Assembly: GCA_021613535.1 (NCBI GenBank)
Contig: CP075495.1
Location: 2,418,001-2,482,000, forward strand
DNA from: Adineta vaga
Taxonomy: Eukaryota; Rotifera
Length of the DNA: 64,000 nucleotides
Direction of reading: 5' to 3'
Both the position numbers and the translations under genes were made by a program. The notes under the pieces were generated by a model. The model was not told where the DNA came from. It searched no databases and worked only from the letters and a program-made list of their open reading frames with translations. Below, in pieces: positions 24,062 to 38,069 of this stretch. Every line of letters begins with the position of its first letter. Position 1 is the stretch's first letter.

Positions 24062-25446
24062 TCATCCATGGTGATACGGATTTGAGTGATGATTAAGTAA
24101 AGTAGATGATAGATGATTATGCATACGCATATTTCTTGTATATTCGTCTTCTATATGGTGATGTTGTGTTGGATACGGAGAATGAAATGGCATTGCATTA
24201 TCCTAAAAAAAAATAACAGAATGCAATCTTCTATACTATTCTATTATTATTGTTCTTACAATCGTTGAACGAACATTAAAATCACATGTTGATGGTGGTG
24301 GAAATGGTGAATAGAAAGCAGCAGCTGCTGCAGCAGCACTAGTAGCCGGATCGGTTGCCATCATAATACTTGTTGGCGATGATGTTGATGCATTGCTTCG
24401 ACCACCAAACATTTGATGAAATGACGATGATGACGTTGGATTGGTTGAAAATGACTTTGATCCCAAACGAGCAGATGATGAGAGAGAAATACTACCCGAT
24501 GATGATGAGTTATGGGATTGTTTACGAGCTTTTGCTCGTCGATTTTGAAACCATACCTAAAAATTATATCCAGTAATCATTAGACCATACATAAATATGA
24601 TTCATCATGACATGTGTGCATAGAGAAGTATCATTACGAAGAGAAAAAAAATGACACCTTAGCTCTATTGATTCTAAAGAAGTAGTCCATATGTCCAAGT
24701 TTTATTTAATTCATTGCCGCTATGATGCTGATTTCTTTTCTTTCCTATTTTTTTCAATGAACAGTTGTTCAAAACGACACGTCTCGATTCAAATTACAAG
24801 AGGAAGAAAAAAAGTGAAAGAATGTGCAAAAAAACGAACAAGAGTGTAATAGAGAGAAAGATGAGAACAAAACGCGTATTCGATGTGTGAAACAAGCGAT
24901 ATCCAATCTGAAAATAGAACCATCAAATGAACCGTGTTACTATAACAGACGGCATGTGATTTGAGTGGAAAATCAGTGTAAATGGATTCAGAAAATGTGC
25001 ACGCAAACAATTTTCATCTCTGCCTCAAGGGAAATGATAAATAGAAATTTTTTTGAAAAAAAAAGCGAGACAATTGTAATTTGAAATTGACTTTTTCTTT
25101 TCATGAGAATAACAGTAGATAATTACCTGTATACGAGCTTCATTTAATTTTGTTGTACGAGCTAATTCTTCACGTGAATATATATCTGGATAATGTCCTT
25201 TAGCAAAAGACGATTCAAGTTCATTAAGTTGTTCTTGAGTAAATGTTGTTCGATGTCGTCGACGAGCTGATGTATGATTACGTTGTTGAGTTTGTTGATG
25301 TTGATCGTGTGATGAACCAAACTGTTGCTGCTGTTGACTAAGAGACGCGATTGTTGATGTTGTAGACAAGGGTGGTGCTGAGAGAAATGGATTATTTGTT
25401 GGTGAACTATCATGTTGTTTTGTACGTTTGAATGCTCCAGTATTTA
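24062..25446 (-). CDS. PROP/unc-42-type paired-like homeobox cassette B (no N-terminal exon seen)
   Basis: Minus-strand exons 25127-25446, 24260-24556 and 24062-24202. The homeodomain reads [20 protein letters not shown], then [26 protein letters not shown] and [13 protein letters not shown], with Gln at position 50 and an intron between Q and V of IQVWF, the usual paired-like intron. The signature [17 protein letters not shown] with HYPDIY is that of the PROP1/unc-42/CG32532 family. The first visible exon begins at an acceptor (25447-25448) in phase 1 with [11 protein letters not shown], matching [10 protein letters not shown] at the same place in cassette A. The tail is Ser/Ala rich (including an eight-alanine run) and ends in a His/Asn-rich exon starting DNAMPF. 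I find no start codon exon between here and cassette A 1.2 kb upstream. It is either a downstream gene with a tiny first exon or an alternative 3' cassette of the gene above. Confidence 0.85.
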
Positions 25447-26670
25447 CTAGAGAGAAAACAAAATAAAACAATTTAGTTAATAATTTCTAAAAATAATCAT
25501 AATAATAACTACATGAAGTAATTATATAGTTGCTATTCTCCAACATTGTCTTGCTTTTTGTATCGTATAGATTCAGAGAATTTGATTACTGTGCTCTGGT
25601 AATCTTTCAACAAGATTGTCTTCTTTTTCTATCTTCTTTTTTTTTTGAATCGGTCGGACAACTCAAGTATTCGTCGTTCAATAAGAAAAGAGAAGAGAAA
25701 ACTTGCAATGGAAATGAAAAATGACAAGAAGAAAAAGAAGAAGAAGAAGAAGGGAAAGAAGAAGAAGGAAGAAAAATGAATGGTTGTATGGCGGATCTGC
25801 TCCGTTCAACATGATGATCAACAACCAATCGGCATGATGTTTTATGCATCATCATTTTGATCTCACATACATCTCGACAAATATACAAAGAAAAAAAAAC
25901 ATATCTACCAAGAATTTAGGTTGCAATCAACTAGCAATTGTTATTTGCGTGGGATGAAACGAGACATCAGATAATTACTTATTCAAAGATCAATTTCTAA
26001 GAAAACGAATAAACTATAGACATATACGTTACTTTGCTACATTCATATGCACAATTCAAACGCCGTTTTTTTCCATTCATATGTGGATGCATTTAATTAC
26101 GTTTACCATCATCAGTAATAAAAGTGTTCATCTAATGCTAGTTTGTTCTTTCTCCATCTCTTTATATAGATGTAGTATATTTTCTCTTTTTCTTTCTATA
26201 AGAAGAATGAAGTGGATCAAAATTAGATTTTTGTACTACTATAGAATTTGATTACTTCTAGTGCACACATTAGCAAGTGTGAAGAAAGTCGAAAAAAAAA
26301 GTTTTTTCACTAATCTACGAAATCATTGGAATTGAACTAATGTAACAATGAGAAATAAATAACATGGATCGCTATTTTCGTATATCATTCAATACATCGA
26401 GAGTAAATATCAAAGCATTAAAATATCTATTGAGCAATTTTTAATGTAAGAGTTAATATTGAATTAGATGTTAATATAACAATGAAATTAACTAAGTCAG
26501 ATAAGGAGAGAAGAGAAAAACTCATAAATTTCTCTTTTTTTCTCTTTGTAACGTTTTTTTTTGCTTTCTTTATTCAGAGAACAAAATGGCACAGACATAT
26601 ACACAAAGGGAATATTTTCACTGTTAGAAGGTAAGACAGATACACACACACACACGCGCGCGCGCACTGT
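25447..26670. other. Spacer between homeobox cassettes
   Basis: About 1.2 kb with no ORF resembling the N-terminal exon of cassette A. The minus-strand ORF 25607-25888 is a translated A/G-rich tract (25718-25775 on the plus strand) and not credible. An alternating purine-pyrimidine tract lies at 26642-26666. Confidence 0.55.
26642..26666. repeat. (AC)n(GC)n alternating tract
   Basis: Seven AC units run directly into about six GC units, ending a few bases from the stop codon of homeobox cassette A, so the tract lies in its 3' UTR. Alternating purine-pyrimidine runs of this type can adopt Z-DNA; this is a sequence observation only. Confidence 0.8.
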
Positions 26671-28444
26671 TCAAGCCGGATAATGAAGCATTGATGTATG
26701 ATCGACACGAAATGAGGAGAGACTTTTATTGTACCAATCAGAATCTTGGAAAGATAATGGATTATCCTAGAAAATAAAATGAAAAAAAAGAATAAATGTT
26801 TTTTATGCTTATTTTTCGATTTGTACCTGTCGCATTCCTGCAGTTAGTGGTGAGAATTGTGAATATGCAACAGTCGATGATGGATATCGCATTTGATTTG
26901 AAACAACAGAATTTGTACCTATTGGCGTTGTTCCTGTTGAACCGTATTGATAAGGTCTTCCTGCTGATGTCTGATAGAAATTTCTCATCATAGCATTACA
27001 TGGTGATAGAACTGGTGATAGAGCTTTTTGTAATTGTTTTTCTTGTTTACGATATTTTGCTCTACGATTTTGAAACCAAACCTTTGGAAAAAAAACAAAA
27101 TAGATCGAGTCACGTTCATTTCTTTATGTTTTTCTTTTTGTCTTCATTGAGACTATTCATTAATACTATTTGTTGATAGATGCGTATTGAATTGTCAATG
27201 CACGAGCTAATCGATAGAAGACGAGAACGACAAGACTTGTCTTTTTCTCTCGTGTATTGATGTAGTCGTTTTCTTGTCGGTCGACTGCACATACTCATTA
27301 GAAATCTATTCTTACGCGACGACGGAGTTTGAACGCTTGATTCAATTATCAGACTATGTGTATATGGATGTAGTCGGCCTGTTCGTTCTCATCTTTTTCT
27401 TCTTCTTTCTTTTTCGGCTTGTCTTCTATAGGCAATGCTTCACTCGACATTTCCTCTTATGCTTGTCAATCATAAAGACATCTATGACATGTAGATGCGT
27501 GTAGGAAAAAGTTCTCCTATTTTTATTCGTAATACTAACTTGAATACGAGCTTCATTTAATTTTGTAATTCGAGCTAGTTCTTCACGACAATAAATATCT
27601 GGATAATGACTTTTACCAAAAGCTGTTTCAAGTTCAGCTAATTGTTCTTGAGTAAATGTTGTTCGATGTCGACGTCTTGCTGGTGTCGTACATTGACTTG
27701 CAGAATTCGATAATGAATGATGGGAAGATTGACTTGAATTTGTTGAATGTGTTGGTGAAAGATTATTAGGAGTATTTGAATGTGTTGATTGTAAATTAAG
27801 TGATGGCATAGATACATGTGGATAATGAGAATTATATGGTTGTAATTGATGATATGGATGAGCATTTAATAGAAGAGATTCATGTTTGATTTTTTTGAAT
27901 GCTCCACTATCGGATTGACCTAAATAATACGATTGACGAAAGTTATTTGTTGTAACATATAGATTAGTAACGTACCTGATGGATTTGACATAAATTGTAA
28001 ATTATTATTTGAAGATTGATTCATAAGATTAAATGATAATGATCCATTTGGTGTTGATGAGGGTGGTGGTGGTTGAGGTAAACAAGGAGGTGGCTGAGAT
28101 AACGTTCGATTTAGAGTATAGAAACTAGAATAAGGATCGTCAGCTGTATTGGATGGTAATTTGAATGGTGTTGGAATATTACGTTTTGAATCACATTCTG
28201 AATTGTCCGAATTATTTGTATTATTTGCTGCTATTGAAGCAAGACTTGCAGCTGTTAAGCCCGGTGTTGATGAGGATGAAGATGAAGATGCTGAGGATGC
28301 TGGTATTGATGTATCACAATCATTGTTTGTATTTGATGTATGATCATTATTATTGAATGTAGATGATTGTGAATATGCATTATTACTTGTTGTAATCGAT
28401 GAAGATGATAATCGATTTGTTGTATTATTGGTTAAAGTTGACAT
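26671..28444 (-). CDS. PROP/unc-42-type paired-like homeobox protein (cassette A with N-terminal exon)
   Basis: Minus-strand exons 27976-28444, 27540-27919, 26827-27081 and 26671-26766 sum to 1200 nt (399 aa). The N-terminal exon is Ser/Asn/Thr rich with a [11 protein letters not shown] segment. The homeodomain [66 protein letters not shown] matches the PROP family, including the basic extension after helix 3; the last exon has DSDWYNKSL, like the EDWY tail of vertebrate PROP1. Homeodomain position 50 is Gln. An intron splits IQ|VWF. It is a transcription factor probably used in neurons or neurosecretory cells, as for unc-42 and PROP1 (family knowledge). The ATG at 28444 was chosen because it is the first in frame. 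Exon 1 ends in phase 1, the phase needed by the second exon of both cassettes. Confidence 0.9.
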
Positions 28445-29643
28445 TTTATTTGTATATGTGTTGATCAAAATTCAATTATTCTTTATTCATTGATAATGAT
28501 TATTATTATCTTAGTAAAAGGGAAGAAAAATGAATGAATGAGTGGTTAAAATATGATTTGCTCGTTTTCTTTTTTATTATTATATCATTATCAATATAAA
28601 GTAGTCTAGTTTTCTAAGACTCTTAATTTGAGGTGACTAATTTTGTTAGACGACAAATCAACACTTATAGTGATAATAACTTAGAGAAGAAAGAAAAAAG
28701 AAGCAGAAGAGTAATAAATAATTGACGAAGGCAGTAAGAATATATCGACAGCGGTAAAGAGAAGATGATGTACGTCCGATAAGTCGAATACGAAACGAAG
28801 GAGACAACTTCGTTAGGCAAGAAGAGAACTCGCAAAAGTTTTCAGCTAACGAATGAAATTTACTTCCATTAAGCTAATGTTGTTCCTACCCACATACACA
28901 CATATATTGATGTTCTTGAACATCGTAACATAGAAAGCTCTTGAGAATCAATGCATTTCTTTCTTTCTTTCTTTCTTTCTCTCTCTGTTAGCATCGCTTT
29001 TTTTCCATTTTTGTTTTATCATCCAATAGAAAATCTGCTGAATAAAAAAGATCGATTACTATTGGTAGAAGCATGTTGATGTTAATGAAGAAGAGAAAAA
29101 AAGTTGAGAAACAACTTATTTTTCAGTCTTTCTTTTGGTATGCAAAGGAAAAAAAAGAAAGAAAGAAAGAAAAAGAATCGATTGTTTTGTAAAACAAGTG
29201 TAGTATTGATGTTCATGTTCGATGAATTATTCGAGCAGATTTCGTACTCGTTAGGGTGCTACGACTGATCATCGATTCTCAGATGACAACGCCGATGAAC
29301 AAGTTGCATTAATTGAGCGATTGCCATAAGCGTTTCTCTTTCCCTATTCATCTGTTCAATGCAATGCTCGAGGCAGAAGTGTTAAAGATTCTCTTACTCA
29401 TTAGACCACCTACTGTGTACATTCGAAAAGGAAAAAAACTGCCAAATGGTAACTACTTTTTCTTTTTATAAATTTTGAAAAAGATGAAAATTGACATATA
29501 TATATCAGACGATCAATAAATAGGGCTTCTCATACAGTTATGTATCATTGATATTTGTAAATATGATAATGTATATTTCAATATAGCAAATCTATTCGAT
29601 ATTTTACTAGTAAACAAAAAACAAACAAAAAACAAGAATAGAA
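28445..29643. other. Upstream region of the homeobox gene
   Basis: About 1.2 kb between MRPL42 and the homeobox start, probably 5' UTR and promoter of the latter. It contains a CTTT tract (28955-28986) and a less AT-rich segment at about 29230-29400 with several TAATT/ATTA cores, but no ORF or RNA gene. Confidence 0.45.
28955..28986. repeat. (TTTC)n microsatellite
   Basis: About six tandem TTTC units followed by CT units, upstream of the homeobox gene on its template side. Confidence 0.8.
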
Positions 29644-30183
29644 TCAAATGCCAGATCGATCCGGTGGTGGTTCAGAAAATTGCGGTGCACGACGTATCTT
29701 ATCTAATTTTGGTCTAAATGATATATAATCGAATATTAATTACTTTCTTAAGAAAATCTATAAGAAAAACTTACGTTGGTTTGAATAAAGCTGGATGTTC
29801 ATTAAACATCTCTGCTAATTGCTGTGTTTCCAAGCGAAAGTCTTTTTTCGTTACTTCTTTCTTATAAAACCGATTTTCATAATCTCGTTGAACTTGAACA
29901 TTGAATACATTACTGGTACTCTACAATTTCACATGAAAGTAAACCATTTCCATCATATTTTTCTTTTGCATACCTGTGCGAAACTCGAATCAGTTCGATC
30001 GATTGGTTTTGTATATTCGTATGGATGTGGTTTTTCTGGATGGTAACAAACAATATGACTTGTATCAGGTGCCATCGCAATACATGGATTTGGTAGATTA
30101 GTACTAGAATCTGACGATATACACGCCGACAACATTGTTGTTTTAGGTCGTGTTAGTAATCCTCGACATATGACTCGATACAT
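29644..30183 (-). CDS. MRPL42: Mitochondrial large-subunit ribosomal protein mL42
   Basis: Three exons, 29974-30183, 29775-29920 and 29644-29713, encode 141 aa, the same size as human MRPL42 (142). The diagnostic block is TSHIVCYHPEKPHPYEYTKP followed by IDR (human [21 protein letters not shown]). The C-terminus (LAEMFNEHPALFKP and the basic last exon) fits the L..MF family ending. The N-terminus is basic and Ser/Thr rich, compatible with mitochondrial import. A T-rich stretch and AG lie about 20 bases before the ATG. Its upstream minus-strand neighbour is MANF. Confidence 0.85.
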
Positions 30184-30558
30184 AATCGAAATGTAATCAA
30201 TCTGGAAAAAGTCAATTAATCTATAATGTTATTGTATTCTTTTCTTTTTTTCTGAATAAAATGAGATGTATGCAAGTTAGACCAGGTATATGTAAAAAAA
30301 TGAACAGAGAAATAAACGAAACAACAAAAAGGGATGGAAGAGTATCATTTGAGATCCATAATCAACTATAACTTTTGTTTTTCTAATAAATTTTCAATGT
30401 TGAAAAGCAGAAACAAAAGAAGAAGAAGAAAATCAACAAAAAACATAAGATGCTGACATGTTGAAATAGCGGCAATAGAAAATAAATCGAACAATGAACA
30501 TGTTTCGCATCGTTTTGAAACACACACTAATTGACTAACATTCAAATGAACTATGATA

Positions 30559-31308
30559 TCATAGATCTTTTTTATTGGCATCTGCAGATGGTTTCATATA
30601 TTTGTCTTTGACTTCATTGATACGTTTGATAAATTCAGATTTTTCGATGAAATCAGCAGCTTCACCCCAGTCACTCAAGATCTTTTTTAAATCTTTTACT
30701 TTCAATTTGGCTAAATCAACGGCATTAACATCGATTTGTTTTTCTAAAAAAAACAACGAACAATCAAAATAAAATAAAGAATCAAACTTCCATTTTAATT
30801 TACTTACCATATTTAAGATCACATATTTGTGGATTAGTCTTGGATAATCGTTCTCCACAGATTTTTTCAGCTGGTATACCCCATGAAAGTGGCTTCGATA
30901 GATCACCAATAGCATAAGTAGCTGATGTTTCTAATGCACCGATATAGTAACACTAGATGAGAAAAGAAAAGATCTCTTATTTGATTTCTGTACTTATGTA
31001 TACGAATTCAAATATATTTACCAATCGATGTTCTTTTGTATCGACTTTAACTTTACTAGTACAGTATTTTTTAAATGCTTTTTCGATCTTTTCTGGACTA
31101 GTCTTTTCATCAGCTGTTAATGAGTCTGCAAATTGATTGATGGTTTTGATACATACTGAAAGAATATTAAATCATATGAAAATACACATACAACTACCGA
31201 GAAATTGTTACCTTCACAATATTGTTCGTCAACAGCTTTCTTTGATTGTACTGTTGATATTGTAAATAAAACAGCAAGAAAATATATAATATATGTATAA
31301 GATTGCAT
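30559..31308 (-). CDS. MANF: MANF/ARMET neurotrophic ER-stress factor, lacking the CXXC motif
   Basis: Exons 31212-31308, 31022-31155, 30808-30952 and 30559-30743 encode 186 aa. A signal peptide ([20 protein letters not shown]) precedes the saposin-like N-domain, with YCEVC, a further Cys in [33 protein letters not shown] and QICDLKY: six cysteines, as expected. The SAP-like C-domain follows ([20 protein letters not shown]...[11 protein letters not shown]). In known MANF/CDNF proteins DWGE is followed by a CKGC-type motif; here it reads AADF, so both cysteines are gone. The last four residues are KKDL, a weak KDEL-like ER retention signal as in RTDL of mammals. MANF acts in the ER lumen as a BiP cofactor and is secreted under stress. 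Confidence 0.93.
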
Positions 31309-31746
31309 GGTTTTAATGGAGTCAGTAAAATGTAATGGAAGGTTCGAGTGCACAATATATATAAAACGAAATGTACGATACGAATGGGATGATGTATTAT
31401 TATATTGTAAGTGCGTGGCGTGGCGGGAATAAGCAAGACAGAGAGTCTACCGTTGTCAGACAATTATTTGGTTAAAAATAGACCAATGAAAATTGCTACA
31501 AACTCCTTTACGAAAATGTCGCTAGTTTATGTTGGATTACTATGAGTCAATGCATACGCTGTTCAATAGACGTACAAAAGAGATATTAGCAAGTACAACT
31601 TGTTTATTATCAATATTTTACAGAAATATCATCAATCATCGTGTTGAATTTTATTTATCTTCGTCTATTTGATCTTTAATTCAAGATAGACGTCAGATGT
31701 TGAATTTTATTAAAGTAATTTGATCTGACTGAAAATATATACAAAG
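31309..31746. promoter_or_regulatory. MANF upstream region with tandem CCACG
   Basis: The 438 bp between PPIL4 and MANF. On the MANF (minus) strand a TATATATA element lies about 50-60 bp before the start codon, and two directly adjacent CCACG pentamers occur at 31414-31423. CCACG is the half-site of ER stress elements (ERSE, UPRE). The CCAAT box needed for a canonical ERSE is not at the right spacing; an ATTGG lies about 60 bp further upstream. Confidence 0.4.
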
Positions 31747-33085
31747 TTATGATCTCGATCGATCTCGACGATGACGATCACGATGGTCAGAACGATGAGA
31801 ACGTTGGCGATCCCGATCCCGTTCGTATTTTCGATCTCGATCTTGATCACGATTTCGGTCGTATATTCGGTCCCGATCACGATCTCGATCTCGATAATCA
31901 CGATGGTCACGATGATGGCCACGATCACGATCATCATAGTGACGACGTTTTTCGTCTACTTTATGTCTATTTGATGAAGACGATGCGCGTGGTTGTTTGT
32001 CTTGTTGTGCTTTCATCATTTTATGTTTTCTTTGTTTCTTATCATATTCCCATTTTGCTTTGGCAACACTTTGACTAAAATCGACATGTATACGTCGATC
32101 ATCAATAAGAACATTATCCATTTTGAAATAAGCTCGTTCAGCATCTTCTTCATTTTCATATTCAATGAATGCGTAACAAAGTGAATCACTGGTTTGCTTA
32201 TCTCGAACAATTTCACAGCTAAGAATTTCACCAAATCGACTAAATATGGTTTCTAGATCTTCATCAGTTGTTACCGGATTTAATTTACATACGAATAGAA
32301 CATTTTCAGGTGGTTTCATGTCAGCCTAACAAAAGAAACAAAGAACATACATTTCTTTTCAAAACGAAAAAGAAATAACATACTTCTGGTAAATCACCAA
32401 TCAATTCAAGAATTTGTGCACGTGCTTGTGCTTCTTTTTCTTCAATATAATCTTTAATTTCATCATCTGTTTTACCTTGTATTCGATCTTCTTCAAATAA
32501 TTCATCGAATCCAATCATAGAAGATTTCACACGTTCAATTGTCGGTGATGGTGAACGTTCCGGAATATCTAATGCTGATGGAATTTCAAATGGATTCGAT
32601 AGAATAACAGTATGAATGATTCGTATATCATGATAAGGTCGATAATCACGTCCAACAACAGCAATATTAATTTTATCTAATACATCCCATCCATCGACAA
32701 TTTCACCGAAAACTGTATGAATACCATCTAATGAATCAAGATTCGGTACTAATGTAAAGAAAAATTGTGAACCATGTTGATTATTGGTATTATTAACCAT
32801 TGAAATAGCACCACGTTTTCGATGTTTAATCATAGGTTTTTTTTCCATATCAAAATATTTCGCTTGTTCACCGTATAATTGTTGATAAATCGATTCTCCA
32901 CCTCGACCTGAACCAGTCGGATCACCTGTTTGAGCAATAAAATTTGTTTGAATCGAATGAAATAAACAGAAATTATAATATTTCATTTGACATAAAAAAA
33001 GAAAATTCTTCGATGTTACTGGCCGTTCTTCATAATATAAATCAACTGTAATATCACCCAATGTTGTTTCTAATACTACAGACAT
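31747..33085 (-). CDS. PPIL4: PPIL4, cyclophilin-RRM spliceosomal prolyl isomerase
   Basis: Exons 32384-33085 and 31747-32325 encode 426 aa. The cyclophilin domain spans residues about 1-165 ([65 protein letters not shown]). The linker has IPERSPSPT and [20 protein letters not shown]. The RRM begins at [20 protein letters not shown] and includes the two RNP motifs ([15 protein letters not shown]) and [18 protein letters not shown]. The tail is an RD/RS-rich low-complexity region ending RSRS. This domain order is unique to PPIL4, a nuclear spliceosome-associated protein. An acceptor-like CCAG lies about 19 bases before the ATG. Confidence 0.97.
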
Positions 33086-33455
33086 TTCACTTGCTTTTCA
33101 ATCTGGAATAAACGAAAGAGATTTTTTTAGAGTTTTATTTAAGTTTATTTTATTTCATTTTTTTGTTGAACATTCTTTTTTTGAGATTTTTTGAATTTTT
33201 TTTGAGCGTTTTTTTCTTACTTTGTTACATACTACAAGCGTATTTTATATACAACAGTTCAACGAAGAGAAGAAGAGAAAAAAAAGGAAAACAAAAGTAG
33301 TTTCAAGTAGAAAGGAAACACAGAGAAAGGAGAGAGAAGTTAAAGCATGCTTTTTTTGTTCCTTAAAATGGAAGAAGAAAAAACAAACAAATGGAATAAC
33401 GAAAGAAGAATACATCAAACAGCAAAAAAGCACAATGTATTGTTTTACGAAAATG
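33086..33455. other. Intergenic, no gene seen
   Basis: 370 bp between PPIL4 and the poly(A) polymerase gene, both on the minus strand. It is A/T-homopolymer rich and contains only ORFs that overlap the neighbouring gene's antisense. Confidence 0.6.
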
Positions 33456-35524
<2,069 letters not shown>

Positions 35525-36575
35525 GATTCGTTTTATAACATAACATCAAAGAATATGTTGAGTTTACTGCTAAACAAAAGAGTAATATTTATCTAAAATG
35601 ATGAAAGTTTCCGATAATCACAAGATATATATGACGACACGACAGATCGACTCGACTCGATTCTTTCTTTCCCTTCCGTCATTTTTCGAAATTCATCATA
35701 TAACTTGTTATTCTATCAACCAATCCGAATCATTTATCTAACCTCTATGTTTTTCATGATAACACACTTATGCATATTTATCGTTCAATGTAAGAGAAAA
35801 AAATTTTTTGTTAAAAGTTCATTTGAAAAACTTTTTCTATTCAATAAAAGTTTTTCTTAAATTCAAGAAACAAATGAAATAAAATAAATAGATGGGTCAT
35901 GTCAATATGTAGATAGTTTACTGAACATAAGGACATGCAGATGTTCAGTTAATATGATTAATTAACAAATTCCGTTTTTTCTTTTTTTTTGTCTCTCATT
36001 TTAGATGATCGAAGAAAACAAAAAGAAGTTGTGTTTCAAGCCAAAAATGCTTATTTACATTGTTCATTTGTAATAATGTTCAATCGATGGTAATTGAAAT
36101 AGACAAACGTTGAAATGTTCATCTCATGATTGATTATCAATGAAACTTCGTGTTATTTGCATTTACTTCGATTTTTAAGGTAAATGATTCATCACATTTG
36201 TTGCGTTTCTTTTTCAAGTATTTTATAATCACTTAACAGACAGTAACAAACAGTTATATCATCAATCATTTTGTTTTTGATTCTCATTATCTCTCTTACT
36301 TTATGATATAGAATTCTATTTTTATTTTCAAAACTTTAAGAAAAACAGAGTATCAAATATGACTCACAAACATGTGTAAGAATATTTTACCTAGTCGAAT
36401 AAAAATAAATTTGATGGGAAGAAAAACATTTCTTCTCTACAGAACAGATCAATTTTATGTTTTTTATGAATAAGTCCGGAAAGTATAGTACAAATAGCAA
36501 TGTTTTATTGAGTAATACAAAAAAGAGAAAAAAAACAAACGAAAAAAAGAACAACGACGTATAAATACAATAGCA
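35525..36575. other. Intergenic, no gene seen
   Basis: About 1.05 kb between divergent starts (poly(A) polymerase on the minus strand, the ORF at 36576 on the plus strand). AT-rich, with stops in all frames; no element identified beyond the general geometry of a divergent promoter. Confidence 0.55.
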
Positions 36576-36935
36576 ATGCATGCATTTAACCGATTACGTT
36601 CGAAAATACATCATGATTCTCATCATCAGACAAAAACGACTTCATCATTATCACCACCACCAGTAACAACAAGAAAATTTACAACACATTCGGATCCTTC
36701 GACAAGTGTCAATACTAATAATACCACACCTACTCAATCTATTAGCATCTCAGCACCTATTATTGATTGTCGTGACAAGGTTATAATTATCGACAAAGAT
36801 CAGTCGAATGAAAGTCCTAATGAAGAGCAGATATCAGTTGTAGACGACGACAACATCGACGTGCAAATAATCTCATCAGAAAAAACAGAAAAAATGTCTG
36901 GTGAATGTACACATCGAGATGATCAGGTAGATTAG
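36576..36935 (+). CDS. Hypothetical 119-aa ORF, possibly an alternative first exon
   Basis: I do not recognise this protein. It is Ser/Thr/Asn/Asp rich, starts MHAFNRLRSKIHHDSHHQ and turns acidic (VVDDDNIDVQ). It shows codon use like the neighbouring genes and a Thr/Pro-rich middle, so it is probably real coding sequence. A good donor, CAG|GTAGAT, occurs six codons before the end of the ORF region (reading DDQ|) in phase 0. The second exon of the downstream ENAH gene (38223) also begins in phase 0, so this could be an alternative 5' exon of that gene. As a stand-alone gene it would end at TAG 36933-36935. Confidence 0.35.
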   Translation: MHAFNRLRSKIHHDSHHQTKTTSSLSPPPVTTRKFTTHSDPSTSVNTNNTTPTQSISISAPIIDCRDKVIIIDKDQSNESPNEEQISVVDDDNIDVQIISSEKTEKMSGECTHRDDQVD

Positions 36936-38069
36936 AAGCAAAAACTGAAGGACAAAATAGAAGTTATTTCTCCTTGTTAATTAACGGAAATACCAGCATA
37001 CAAATTTTTTTCTCCTCTTCTTGTCTTCGATTCATCCTTGATCAATGCCCCTTGGCATTTACATTGGATACGTATTGAACTCAAGGATAATATCCATACA
37101 TATAAATAGATATTCTTTAGGAAAGGTAGAAGAAGAAAAATGTTAAACACTTCACTTTGTATAAATTGAGGTCATCACTTCATATAACTACTGGGATTTT
37201 GTTCCATAATACTATGAAGATGAAATAGTGCAAATATGCCGCCATTGGCAGACATACACACATATGCACACTCAGATAATTGATTGGCTTTTTTTAATCG
37301 GATTATTTGCCTTACATCCTGCCGAGAGTAGAAACAAAAGGGAAAGACGATGCACGTACGTTCTCGTTAATCGTTCACGTAGCATCTGTTATTTTGTTGT
37401 TATTCTATTGAAAATGATTTCGAAAAAACTGACAACTGAAAAATGAATCGATATATCTGTCGCTTGATGTTCTTCTCGATTACAGATTTCTTTTTTTCTA
37501 TTTCATCTATTAACCTCAATTAATATTAACATACAAACGTACATGAGAAATGAGCAAATTAATATTCGTTATACATCATCTTGTCTTTATTCGACATGAC
37601 CTTCTTCATGTCTCATGTGCATCAATCGATTCGATTGCACAAGATCTATCCTTGAAATTAAAACTATTACTAATAATATATATGTGTGTGTGTATGTATG
37701 TATCTATCACTTTCTTCTTTTTTTCTCCATACATACATGTATATATACATACAATAACACTTCGCAAATTTCTTTTTTTGCTAACTCTATATATGAACAA
37801 AACATATGCGAGTAATCATCAATATACATTGAGTCTATCGTACTTTATAAATAGCAGGAGATGAATACGACGATAAATGAGGAAAAAGGAATGCAGAGAA
37901 AGAAAGAATAGGGTGAAATATTTTCTTAGTGATGATATCACTATTGCATATGTCATTCGTTCTAGCTGATATTATTCTTAGTATTCACATGTACATGCAC
38001 ACTTACATATTATTCGCGATTGCGTCAAGTGGAAAAGAATAAGTAAGACGAGCTTATTTTGGTATCAAG
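36936..38069. other. Intergenic or long first intron, no gene seen
   Basis: About 1.1 kb before ENAH. Small ORFs here have biased, low-complexity composition and no family match. GT/AT-rich alternating repeats occur near 37680-37700. Confidence 0.5.

Noticed and set aside
25607-25888. Minus-strand ORF as the missing first exon of homeobox cassette B
   Set aside because: It translates an AAG-rich tract, has no donor in phase 1 at its end, and does not resemble the N-terminal exon of cassette A.
31749-32078. Plus-strand Asp/His-rich ORF in the PPIL4 tail
   Set aside because: It is the antisense of the RD/RS repeat of PPIL4.
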